From Spirogloea muscicola (lineage: Eukaryota > Streptophyta > Zygnematophyceae > Spirogloeales > Spirogloeaceae), in contig WELB01000017.1 in assembly GCA_009602725.1 (NCBI GenBank), positions 669,114-716,283 on the forward strand: 47,170 nt of DNA, read 5' to 3'. Below the pieces are notes generated by a model. That model saw only the letters and a list, made by a program, of their open reading frames with translations, was not told the DNA's origin and ran no database searches. Below, in pieces: positions 1-10,867 of this stretch (positions are counted from its first letter, which is position 1; the number at the start of each line of letters is the position of its first letter). A program made the position numbers and the translations under genes.

Positions 1-3000
1 AGCGTAACACACCTCCCAAATGCAAGGCAAGTAGGCCTCGGCAGTGGTGCGGCCTATCAGCGAGCTTTCCTGCAGGATGTGGAAGGCGCTCTCGAGGGCG
101 GGCGCCGGTAGAACCTGGCAGAGTGCAACTGCCTGCAGGTTGGCGCCTAAGATCCGCAGCGAGGTGATCATGCGCCGGACCTGGGTAGGCCGCCAGCACC
201 GCAGAAACGAAAGGCTAATGAAAGGGTTGAAGACGTCGTATAATTTGGCAAGAATCACTTCGAGGCCTCACAAGAATGACAGCAGGTGCTGCTAAAAGTA
301 CCGCAGCATGTGACACAGCGCACGTGCACGTGATCAGAAACATCTGCAAGCTGTGAGTCCTGAAGCAGGGCTACCACAGCCCCTTGACGTCGCGCTGTAA
401 GTCTCCTACTACCACATGGTCTTGCGAAGGGGGCAATCTGTGAGGGCTCAGGATGCAGGATGTTTAAGGTGTAGGGTTTAAAGTGCTTCAGTCAGAGATC
501 AGCGCTGCCGGAACCTACCACCCAGGGCGTGAATACATCACTTGGAAAGGGCACGCTGGGGTCACAATAGCCTGCCGTCTTCAGCGCGCCAGCCTAGACA
601 CCAGCACACCAGCGCTCTACACATCAGCGGCAAAATCTACTGTGCAACTCAAAATGGATACACACACTAGCGAGGCAGGGAATTGATGGGGTGCCATGAC
701 GGCATTGAGCTGACAGAGCAGCGTGATAGGTGTAGCTTACAGACTTCTGATGCGAGGGTAATGTTGACCATCTGGTTCTACTTCCTGTTACTGTTGCACA
801 ATCCTGTGCAAGAGAAGTGCATTGAGGGCCCACCTGAAGGTGCAGCTGCAGGCTCTCAAGGTGGCGCTCATCCTCGAACGCTAGGTCAGCTGCACTCTGA
901 AGCCAGCGGTGACCACGCTCGCTGTCGCCCTCCACAGCAGCAGGCAGCGCAAGGAGCTGCGCCAGGAGTGCACAGAAGAGTTTTCGTCCAAAGCTGGGGT
1001 GTGCTCGCGGGGCTGCTGGGCGGTATGCCTGCACTGCTGCAGCTACCAAGGCCCCCGCCGTCACGCCAGCCAGCACGCCATAGCGCTCGACGGCAAGCGG
1101 CCACGGCGAGAGGCCCGCACTGTGGCAGCGGTGCAGCCAGCCCGCAGTCAGACTCGCCAGCGCCGGGAGGAGTACGGCGCTGGAGAGCCTGGTCACCAGC
1201 GGGAGCATCGCGACGCCTGGGTATGGTGGTGGCGGCAGCATCGACGACTCATCGGGCTTCTGATATCCATCCATGTCCATTGGCTCTGGGTTGCCACTGT
1301 CACCGCTGGCCACCTTCGGCTCTTCAGCCACGCCCGCCAACATCCCGGGGCAGTCTCGGATGCTCAGATAGTCATTACGCACGTTGCTGGAAGTCCGCAG
1401 CAGGAGGCAGAGCAGGTCCTCAAAGCGTCGCCACAAGGCCGATCCCTGCTGTGCTGTCTCCTCACTGAAGCAATTCTGAGATGCCGCCGCCTGCGGCAAG
1501 GGTGCATAGCAAGCTCTAGAGACTTACAGCTCACTTGAAAGGTTGGGACCTTGAGGGGTTATAACTTTCGATCGAGCAACGCACCTGATCTTGCATCTGC
1601 GCTAAGCGACAGGATGCCAACCATCACCACAGACTGCCCACCAACGTCTGCATCCTACGGTCCCAATTACTGGAAAGACTGACTAGACAATTGATCAAGT
1701 CCCGCTGTAACTGCTGCAAGCAACACTGACATGTGTGGCAACTTGCAGTTGACTTCGGTGCTCGGCGTGGTTGAAGGCCTACCCAGCCAGTAGCTGCGGC
1801 AGAGGAGGTGGACGCACTTGGAGGGAGGTGCACAGTGGAACGAGGCTGCCCAGCGCAGCAGCGACCTGGACAGCACGCAGCACGCGCAAGTGCTCCCTCG
1901 TTGCGCTACCGCCACTGTCGCCATGGGGAGCCTCAAGGATGGCCCATGCGCAGAAGGAGGCAAGCTCATCCCACATGCCCCTCTCCATCAGTGCAAGGAG
2001 CACGTACTCGGCTGTCGCAAGCGACGGCAGGCTGCTGGCACCTGCCAGGCAGCCTGTGAGCATCTCCGCTTCCTGCACAACAATCAGCAGAAGGTTCTCA
2101 ACTGCAGAATGGATTAGGTTCAAGCTTTAGGTCGTGAAAACGCAGCCCTAAAGACTGAGCTCATAAACCTTGACCCTTAGCTTGAGCCCCCCGGCCATCG
2201 AAGCTTTAGGTCGTGAAAACGCAGCCCTAAAGACTGAGCTCATAAACCTTGACCCTTAGCTTGAGCCCCCCAGCCACCGGCTTACCTTCGCCACAGCCTT
2301 GGCCACTTTCTCCTCGCCTGCCGCGCCACCCATCTGGACCAAACCCTGCTCGGCAGCATCTCGCCGGGCCACGCACTCTTCCAGCCACAGCAGCGCCAGT
2401 GCGTCCAGGTGGCCCGGCACAAGCTCAAGGGCCAGCCGGTACAGAGGCGCAGGTGCCACCTCTGCACAGGCACGGCGGAGAAGCGCTGCGACGAGGTCGG
2501 TGGCCGGTAACGGCTCCCCCATAGCAAGCGCCTGCCGTACTATGTGCTCCGCCTTTTCTGCTGTCTCAGCCTCGAGCACAGCTGCTGGGAGCAGCCGGCC
2601 GGCAGGAGGCTGGCCGCCTCTCTCATCCGATTGTCCTGTGGCTGCCACTGGCTCTTCCGCTGAAGACAGACCACCGACAGCCAAAGCTGCGCCATCCCCG
2701 CCATTCTTGGCATTGCCAAGGAGCCCGGCGATGCCATCCACCTTCTCCGTAGCACAAGCCCACAGCCAGGGCGCGTTGATGGCGCAGCAGGCAGCCATTG
2801 CCAAGTCTCGGAGCCGCTGTGTCGCCTCTGCCACCGCCGCCACCACAGTCGCAAGCTCCTTACCCTCCGCCACCCACGCCGGCCTGCCAGACTGCATGGC
2901 TGTGCGGCTGTCATGCAGACCCTGCAGGCCCTTGGCAACAAGGTCTATGAGGAGCTTCAGCGCAGCTTGGTCGTGCTCAAGGAGGTGCCGAGCACGGGCA

Positions 3001-4372
3001 AACGCGACCGCTGAGGTGCCGACAGAGCGATTGCCTTCAGCTACTCCTTGCACGAGGATCATCGCCGCAGCCTTCGCCCGCACTGCCGCATGAATGCGGC
3101 CATCTTCCTGCAGGCCCTCTGCGTAGCCGCGCGGCAGTGCCCCACGTTGCAGGCCGTCGTGCAGAGCCGCCACCAGCGCCAACCCCAACGCCTCCTCCTC
3201 AGCCTCTCCCCCTCTTGCTCCTCCCTCCTCCCTCCCGCCCTCTGTGCTGCGGCTGGCTGTGAGCAGCCGCAGGCGACACTCCTCGCAGCGCCGCACAGCC
3301 TCCTGAGTGTCCGAGCGCTCGCTGGGCACTGCGCCCTCGCCCTCGTCTGGAGCTGCCGCGCTGCCGGTGAGCATGCGGCAGGCGAGCAAGTAGCCAGCGA
3401 GCCGGTCGCCTGGAACTGCCTCGTCGGAGTCCAGCGGAATATCTGGAGCTGGCAAGGACGCCGCATCAGCAGCCACCACCGGAGGCTCGCCATCGGTGGC
3501 AGTGGCTGCCTCGGCGGCAGCACAGCGGGCAAACATGCGGTGCGCCCGCGCGACCCGGCCGCGGAAGAAGTGCACCTCGGCGACGTCGAACATGCAAAGG
3601 CGGCGGTAGTGCCGGCTCAGTGAGTGCCACTGCGACGCAGCCGGCGCCACTGCCTCCGCAGGCGAAGCCGGGAGGCCTGCCGGCACAGGCCGCCTCTCCG
3701 AGATCTCGCCAGTCTCCGCCAGCATCTGCTCCAGGAAGCGCACTGCCTCGCGCTCGCTCTCGACGCCGCCGCCGTCCTCGTAGTCCGCGTCCCAGCCGGC
3801 GGTCGCTGCACCCGAATCGTGGGTACCCAACTCGGCCGCAGCCGCTCCCGCAGCTTCTTCTGACGCAGCGCCGCTGGCCTCCCTCGCCTCCAGCAACGGT
3901 TCGGCCCTTCTGTGAGGTGACCCAGACTCAAGCAGGCCCTCATCGCAATCGTCCTCGTCGTCGCAGCGGTAAACCAGGCCCGCCTTGGGGCCGAGGTACC
4001 CGGAGCTGGGCGCGGCGGAGCCGATGGGGTGCGACCCCAGCGCGCTGCGCAGCGCCCAGCGGCGCAAGTCGCACCGGTGCAGCGGCGCACGCGCGCCGTC
4101 GTGCTCTGCCAGCGCCTGCATCGGAGGCCGTCGCGTGGAAAACCGGAGGTCACAGCACTGGCTGAGCCGGGCTGCTCCCGCCGAGGCTCGAACACGGTCG
4201 GCTTGCGTCCGGGGTCTTAGGCCATAGAAGTAGGGTCAGGGTTTGGGCGCACCTGCAGCAGCGCAAGCTGGTGGTGTGGCGACGTTGGCAGCGCGGCCTC
4301 GACGCCGGCCAGCGAGAGGCCCGCCCAGGCGGCGACGCGCGCCGCGCGCTCCAGCAGCAGCGCGCGCGTGCN
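1..4372 (-). CDS. INTS8: Integrator complex subunit 8 (INTS8), partial at both ends
   Basis: Subunit of the nuclear Integrator complex, which cleaves and terminates RNA polymerase II transcripts. Exons read on the minus strand: about 4372-4253, 4115-2286 (610 codons, phase 0), about 2110-1780, possibly another near 1750-1640, 1490-834 (219 codons), 578-522 and 180 to beyond base 1. Recognition comes from colinear similarity to animal INTS8 recalled from memory: an N-terminal helix block with LHRCDLRRWALRS, a TPR-like block with FDVAEVHFFRG followed by DRLAGYLLACRML, and a C-terminal run with WLQSAADLAFED, then FPSDVF, then RRMITSLRILGANLQAVALC. The central exon carries long Ala/Glu-rich inserts. 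No ATG lies upstream in frame before the VPS23 start, so the true start is probably lost at the single N at 4372. The junction between 2286 and 2110 is unresolved in phase. The gene is divergent from VPS23. Confidence 0.72.
2122..2279. repeat. 79-bp tandem duplication inside an INTS8 intron
   Basis: Two head-to-tail copies, 2122-2200 and 2201-2279, are nearly identical; only the last few bases differ. Each unit begins AAGCTTTAGGTC and contains GACCCTTAGCTT, which is close to the inverse of its start, plus an internal CTTTAGG/CCTAAAG pair, so each copy could fold as a hairpin. The pair lies just downstream of the splice donor that ends the large INTS8 exon. Confidence 0.9.
4372..4372. other. 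Single-N assembly join
   Basis: One N between GCGCGCGTGC and GCTCGCC in very GC-rich sequence, exactly where the INTS8 start should be and 90 bases before the VPS23 start. Probably a gap of unknown size. Confidence 0.7.
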
Positions 4373-4462
4373 GCTCGCCGGCTCCCCGCGCGCTTCTCGC
4401 GCCGCTCGCTGCGCCACCTGACGGTGTTCCCCCCACTGAGGCGCGCTGCAGGCTCGGCGGCG

Positions 4463-7430
4463 ATGCCGGGCGCGGCCGGGCAGCAGCTCCAACAGGCCTC
4501 GGCGCAATTCCTGAACACCGTCCTGTCGCAGGGCGGCCCTCAGGCTCTGCCCTACAGGTGCGCCTCGCCCTCGCCCGCCGCGCCCGGAGCGGCACCCCAG
4601 GCCTGCACCGCCAATTGCCGAGTGGGAGTAGGACGGTGTGGCCGCTGTCTTTGCTGCTGTCATTGCGGCTGGCGGGCCATCGCTGCCACTCCACCGTTGC
4701 CTGCTCGCCTGCGTCCCGGCCGGACTGCAAGCGGTCTACAAAGGCAGAGCACTCGTGTCTGGCCCTGGGCGCCAACGCTGTGCTCTAGGAGGGCTACGGC
4801 CATCGCTACTTACACTTTGGCCGGCCTAGAGAGAGTCGGAGACCCCCAGAGTTCTGTGCATCATGCTCAGCTCTGCACTTCAGCTGCTGCTGACTGGCGC
4901 GCCGCCAACTGCCCCTGTGCAGCGAGGACGTGAAGTGGTCCATCAGGCAGCACCTCCTGGCAGTGGTGCAGGAGTTCCCTGGCCTGCAGGTGAGGACGGC
5001 GACGTTCACGCACAACGACGGGCGCGCCATCAACCTGCTGCAATGCGAGGGCACGGTGCCCATGTACTACCAGGGCGTCAAGTACAACATCCCCGTCACC
5101 ATCTGGCTGCTCGAGAACTACCCCCGCACCTGCCCCCTCGCGTACGTCACGCCCACCCGCGACATGATCATCAAGCCCAGGCATCCGAACGTCGACGCTT
5201 CAGGTGCCGCCTGGCTGCTCGCCTCTGTCGACGTCGCCACTGCGACGACTTGGTCGTTTCTGTCTGCGCCGAATGCCACCCTCGAAGCTGACCAGCGCCG
5301 TACGAGGCACCCCAACTGCGGAGGGGCGCGGGAGGGCTTTGTCGCCTCTGCCGCTGGACTTCTCTTGGGATGCGGGCTCAGCATCTGGAGTAACCTAGCT
5401 GCCCTGCCTGTGCCAGGGCTCGTGGATGTCCCCTATCTGCGGGAGTGGATCTACCCGAGGTCCACGCTGGTCGACCTAGTGCACAAATGCTCCGAGCTAT
5501 TCAGCCACGAGCCCCCCCTCTTCTCCAGGTGCGTGCCTGCGCCCATTGGCTCGAAACCAGCCCTCTAGCATCTGAAATCGTAGAAGAGGGGTGTCGGAGT
5601 GGCGACAGCGACAACAGCCTTTGCACCGCAAGGTTTGCTGTCATGTAGGATTGCTTGGTACAGCCCTGCCCGTCGTCGCACTCACTCGAAGATGCCTGCT
5701 TGGTCCACCCGCATGCGGACAGGCCCGCGACTTTGCCAGCCAGACCAGCGCCGCCTCAGCAACCCCCGCCTCAGCAAGTCGTCTTCCTTGGCAGCAACCC
5801 CGTGTACTCCTTCGTGCCACTGCAGGCCCCTCATTTGTTAAAAGACCAGGCCTTGTCTTGTCCAATGTGGTTCATGTGCCGCAGAATTTTATGTGCTTCA
5901 CCGAGGTTCAGGAGTTTCCTCAGGACTGTCTCATCGAAGTCAGATGCAGATCCAAGGGTTTGTGACTGTCACTTACGACCACTGATCATAGAGAGCAGCC
6001 TTACTGAAGGAGACTTACAGGCTTACTCTTTGACAGAGATTACAGTTCTTCTTGATAATATGACCTTCTTTGAATAGCCGTAGCTTGGCTGCCCCACTGC
6101 TCTTCTGACGAGCTCCCAACCCTGCTGCTGCACTCTGTGCAGGAGCCAATCAGGGAGACCGTCATACTCTTCCTCCTCGAGCGGGACACCCCCCACTTCC
6201 CAGGGGGTCAGGCCAGACCCCATCAGCGTCTTCCGACGAAACGCCATCAATGCTCTCTCTGACAGACTACAGGTACTCATCTGGCGCTCTCAGAGCAAGC
6301 CCATTGCATGTGCAAGGTGCAGTGTGCTTGTCGCTTGCACTATGTAGCACGAGCCAGGCGCTCCTCGATCGTGTGGTCGGCCCTTTACACTGACTGGCAA
6401 GCTACAGACAATCGTCATTGCTCTGTGCCAAAATCCACAAACATTTAAGTCTGCAGTACTAATTGAGGAGAGTATATTTGGTAGATTATGTCAAGGTTGT
6501 GCATCTATCAGCTTGGCAGTGTTGTGCAGTACTCTATACTTTTACGACTGGATTGGGTGACCCATTGATAACCTCTTTCAGAAAGACATAGTCATCCATG
6601 CAAAGGAGGTTACCAGGGATATGGACCAGTACTTCAATACCCAGGTAGGTGCCCCCCACTTCCGAAGTGGTGACAGTTATTAAAGAACAGGCTTTACTCA
6701 TGGACCTGCAAATCTTTGTTTGCTCACAGATACTTTGTGAACAGTCGTGAAGGCAAATTGTCCAGTCCTATCCCAGCTTCTCAGTAGGCAACTCCAAATG
6801 TATCTGGTGCCATGCAGGCCTTGCTGTATCAAAGAGCGGAGATACTGGAAAGAGGAGTACTTGAACTGCGGTCTGAGAAAGAGGCACTTGAGCAGACGCT
6901 GCAGCTGATGCTCACCAACACAGACGTTGTTGAGACGTGGCTCAATGTGAGCATGTTGATCCGTATTCCTCGCTCGCTTGGCTTGCTTCCTCCATCCATT
7001 GACGATGCCATCACGCAGAGCTGCTGCAGCTTCGACCGGGCAGTACACTGACGGGGGGAGCTCTTCCTGCATTCATCTGTAGGTCAATGACAAAGGGCCA
7101 GTGGAGGTTGACATCGACACTGCCTTTGTCCCCGTAGATGCCTTGTCAAAGCAGATGTTGGACTGCACTGCACAGGACCTGGCCATAGAGGACATTCTGT
7201 ACTCCCTGGACAAGGGAGTTCAGGATGGAATCATTCCTGTGGAGATCTATCTGCGGCATGTTCGCAATTTGGCTAGGGAGCAGTTCATGCATCGAGCAAC
7301 TTCTTTGAAAGTGAGAGCAGCTCAGATGCACGGTCAAGTGGCTGCCATGGCAGCACAAGCACCATCGCTTACACAACCTCATGATTCCTGCCCTTCACCC
7401 CTTCTTAGCTGGTCGTCTACTGCTTATTAG
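4463..7430 (+). CDS. VPS23: ESCRT-I subunit VPS23 / ELC (TSG101 homologue)
   Basis: Ubiquitin-binding ESCRT-I subunit acting at endosomes in multivesicular-body sorting; the plant counterpart is ELC. Exons: 4463-4557, 4923-5203, 5417-5528, 5744-5803 (least certain), 6143-6272, 6582-6644, 6818-6946, 7083-7430. All phases agree and give 405 residues, close to Arabidopsis ELC. Order: N-terminal UEV domain (about residues 1-162) with SEDVKWSIRQHL, TATFTHNDGRAINLLQCEG and PYLREWIYP; a short Pro/Gln linker (PAPPQQPPPQQ) and Ser-rich stretch; a coiled coil (ERGVLELRSEKEALEQTLQ); and the C-terminal steadiness box with DALSKQML, DILYSLDKG, YLRHVRNLAREQF. The last exon reads through a possible GTGAGA donor to KVRAAQMHGQVAAMAAQ, as in plant ELC tails. 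The start is the first ATG before the UEV domain. Confidence 0.93.
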
Positions 7431-8198
7431 CGCCAATGGTCCCCTCACCTTGGACCATCATAAGCAGTGGGGCCGCATCTTGTCAGCGCTTCCTCATGTC
7501 ACACATTCGTACCACAAGATTCTTCTGTACACTGGTTACAACACAATAATGCACGACCTGTGCTTGCTCACATGCAACCTGACAGGTACAATTAGCCTGG
7601 CTTGAAAGCTCGGCACACGATTCGTCATGCTTGATTAGATAACACCATCTTTCATTTATGACGTAAACAGCAATATCTGAAAGAGCAGATGGCAGGTGTT
7701 ACAGTAAGCTACAATAAGCTACTGTGAGCAATAGATTCTCTGTTGCAGACAAACACCAGCAAACATAACAATGATGCTGGCTTGTAATCTAGATGCTGTA
7801 CTTCGTAAAGCTCTGAAGAGCAGAATACAGATGAAGGAAGGCAGCTTAGTCAAGTAAGCAGCCCCTTTCAGCAATGTCACGACTCTAAGTTTGCTTTGTC
7901 TTCTGGGGGAAAAGATCGGCCTGAGATATGAGCGCCACGGAGAGGCTTGCATAAGGCTAACGCAGAGCAGCCGTCAGAAGCTGACGAAGGTATATTAGGT
8001 AGACCTGCTCCAAGTAAGAGCTACTAAAAGAATTGAATGTACTGCACCCATGCCAGAGGTAGCCTGCAGATCAGCGGGCTCCTCAGAGCAAGATGCAGAG
8101 GAGGCGCTGACTCGAGACTCAGAAAGTTACTCAATGCATACAGCCATCACCATGACATCAGTAGGACCACAAGAGAAGATCCAGTGCTACCAGTGAAG
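7431..8198. other. Convergent intergenic region
   Basis: AT-richer spacer between the 3' ends of VPS23 and the unidentified minus-strand gene. I see no conserved coding segment, RNA gene or repeat in it. Confidence 0.6.
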
Positions 8199-9673
8199 TC
8201 AGTTGTACAGCCCTTCCTGGTCCCACACGTCCACCAGGAACTCCACCATCTCCTGCAAGGGACTCGATGGCAGACATGCCTGACAATCTCATGAGCAGCT
8301 CAGCTGCTGCTGTTACCATGGGCCCTGCGACCACCTAATGTCTATCCACAGCAGGATCTGCGATCAACTAGCAGGAGGTTCCAAGTAGTCAAACACCCAG
8401 TGCAGCTGGGCTGCACCCGCAGGAGAAAGTCCAAGTCTCCATCAGGAAAGTTAGAAGTAAAGCGGGTCATCAAGGTGTTCACCGGCAGAGGAATAGGCTG
8501 AGGAAAGGGGCGACTGGTAGACAAGAGGTCCTGATATGTTGCTTCCAGGCTGCAAAGGCACAGCATGAGCGGCTGCAGTTGTAGCAAAGGTGTCGCGGGT
8601 ATGCCCATTCTCGGCAAGACGCCGACAGCTCTGCAGAGAAGCACAGTGGACAGGCATGCGACCACCCATGATTGACCAGTATCCCAGCAACCTGATCACA
8701 GATGGCCTGGGGGGTCGCCGGCTCCGCGAGCGGGCTCCGACCCACTCCTGCCTCCGCCGGTGCCAGTCGTGCAGAGCTGCACCAACGGGAGCACAGAACC
8801 AAAGGCTTCAACCTGCCGTGATGGCTCACAGTGACTAGCAATGAGCATGCACATCTCGCCGCGTGCAGGCTGCCGGTCACATCAGCTCACGTTGGTTCAC
8901 AAATTGGCCGTTGCTGGTGCTTCGGATGGACGAAGCTCCGGGCAGGACCCCAGCGGGCGCGACACTGAGGTTGCTCAGGCTCTCCGCCCTCGACGAGTTT
9001 GGGTTGCTGGGGCTATCCATGTCATTGGAGCTCGACGTCCACCAGTCCACCGGGGGGTGGCCCTGGGCCCGCACCCCACCTGCTCGGTACGCCCAGACGG
9101 CAATGGGGGGTGACTGACGCGCTCACCGCGTCGAGCTGGTCGTAGGAGCGCAAGAGGCGTGCCCAGCCAAGCATGCAAGGTGAGCATGCGCAGCACAGCC
9201 GGCCTGGCACAGTAGGCTGCCAACATGCTGACGCTGTGATCAGGGTTCAAATCGCCGAAAGCCTTAGCTCAAGACGGTGGGTTTCTGACGAGGCGGCCAG
9301 GCATTCCGCCTGCCTCCGTGTGGGGCACGCCGCGAGGCGGGCAGAGGCAGGCTGCGCTTGCGGGCTGTGTGGTGTGGCGTACCCTCCCGAACTCGGCGCC
9401 GCTTGGCCGGGCGCTCCACCGCGGCCGCTCTGCCCTCCCCAGCCTCCGAGCCCCCAAGACATGCGCTGCGCCGCCACCTCACGCGGGCCGCCTCATCGAG
9501 GGTCAGCGCCATGCCGGCAGAAGCCAGACCCTCGGCCTCGGCGGCCGCAGGAGCTTCGGCTCATCTGCGGTCTCGCCCCAGCAGGAGCACCAGGGGGCTT
9601 TGGCCGCGGCCGGCGCACCTCATGAACGAGCCTATGGTAGAGGCTGGCAGCACCGCGGCAACGGCCATGCACG

Positions 9674-9704
<31 letters not shown>

Positions 9705-9930
9705 GGCTGGCCGTGGCGCCCCCCGNCGGCGGCGGCGGCGGCGTCGACCCACCACGGCGGCCGCCAGGCGGGGCCGGACACGACGGGCGCGACGGCGAAG
9801 CCGTCCTTCCGCCAGACGAAGGCGTCCAGGCCGACGGCGGCGGGCAGCGCGTTCACCTCCGCCGCCAGCGCGTCGAGGCCGAAGCCGCCAGCCGCCTCGT
9901 CCGGGAAGAGCGCGTACTCCATGCTGTACT
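8199..9930 (-). CDS. Unidentified multi-exon protein, minus strand
   Basis: I do not recognise this protein. Minus-strand segments with protein-like composition and plausible splice sites are: about 9930-9740 (starts near MEYALFPDEAAGGF, contains VGLDAFVWRKDG and WRPPWWVD); about 9530-9390 (ends PAKRRRVRE, a possible nuclear localisation signal); about 9190-9120 (LGWARLLRSYDQLDA before a GTGAGC donor); about 9080-8893 (Ser/Asn-rich, DWWTSSSNDMDS to STSNGQFVNQ); 8549-8417 (contains NFPDGDLDFLLR); and the last exon 8252-8199 (EMVEFLVDVWDQ, ending LYN). The last two join in phase. The first exon is broken by the N at 9726 inside a CCG run. It is divergent from the phosphoglycerate mutase. A further minus-strand segment at 10500-10310 (GAKLTVATTTNIGFTTF) could be an upstream exon. 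Existence of a gene is likely; exact exons are not settled. Confidence 0.5.
9726..9726. other. Single-N assembly join
   Basis: N inside a CCG/CGG microsatellite within the first exon of the unidentified minus-strand gene. Probably marks collapsed or missing sequence. Confidence 0.7.
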
Positions 9931-10867
9931 TGACGCTGTAGCCGCCGCCGCCGCCGCCGCCGCCGCGGCCCTCGCCCCGCGTCGTGAGCCCGCTCGCCCT
10001 CCTCCCCTGCGGCCTCCCGGCTCAGCAGCTCGGCTTGCACCTCGCAGCGCCGACGCCTGTGCGCTGCGCAGTCGGTCTCTCTCCTGCTTCGGCTGACTGC
10101 TGGCCTCGATCGCAGGCTCCCCCGCCGTGAGCCGGGCTGCGGCCGGCCCCCTGAGCTCTCCGACGCCCGCTGCGCGCCGGAGCTGCACCCCACGGCGCGG
10201 GCTTCCCGGCCGCTTCGCGCCGCCAGGCGTCGCCAGGTCGAGCCGCGTTTCCTTGCCCTCTCTCAGCTCTCCGCATACCCTCCACCCCATATCCAGGAGT
10301 CAGTGTTCGTGGACTACTAGCTCTTCTCCTGAGCTGCGCCCGCAGCTTCTTCAGTACCAGTCTTGCAACCAGTGCTGCCAATGCTGCCTGGCCGGGGTCC
10401 GGCACGGGCCCAGCGACGCCCTCCGCAAATGTGGTGAAGCCAATGTTGGTGGTCGTGGCGACAGTCAGCTTGGCCCCAAGCTTGCCCTGCGCTAAGACGC
10501 CCCTGTCCTGCAAGCGCCTGTGATCTCCCAGACCTTGGGCTGCAGGGCACACCAGGTGCAGTCGATGCTCTGGTGGTCGCGGAAGCAATGCCAGAGCTCA
10601 TCTAACCCCCATGCTTCCCAGAGCTCCAGCAGCACTCCAGGCCGAGCTGCATGGTAGTTGCTCTGAAGTCTCAGTGGCAAGTGGTCGCTTGTTGTTGCAG
10701 CAGATGGGGATCCAAGCAGCACCGGAGGGTTTGTGTCATCCAGGCAGAGGCGTCGGCACACACCAGTGGCAGTGAGAGGCTCGCTACTGCCAAACCTCTG
10801 CTCATGATTTCTCGTGCAGTGCCTGAGCTTAACAACTCGAACTTCTAGCGACCTCCTGTCAGAGGCA
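9931..10867. other. Unresolved divergent promoter / first-exon region
   Basis: Very GC-rich from 9931 to about 10250, then mixed. It should hold the 5' ends of the unidentified minus gene and of the phosphoglycerate mutase. A plus-strand frame at about 10130-10280 is rich in Ser, Arg, Pro and Ala and resembles an organelle transit peptide, but it has no ATG and I could not connect it by splicing. A minus-strand frame at 10500-10310 also looks protein-like. Confidence 0.4.

Noticed and set aside
624-1538. Plus-strand ORFs of 209-261 residues opposite the INTS8 exon
   Set aside because: The minus strand carries the INTS8-like segment in phase with its neighbours; the plus ORFs are antisense shadows with low-complexity composition.
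9660-9980. Poly-Ala or poly-Arg proteins from the CCG runs
   Set aside because: Microsatellite translation in the wrong frame or strand; no conserved flanks.
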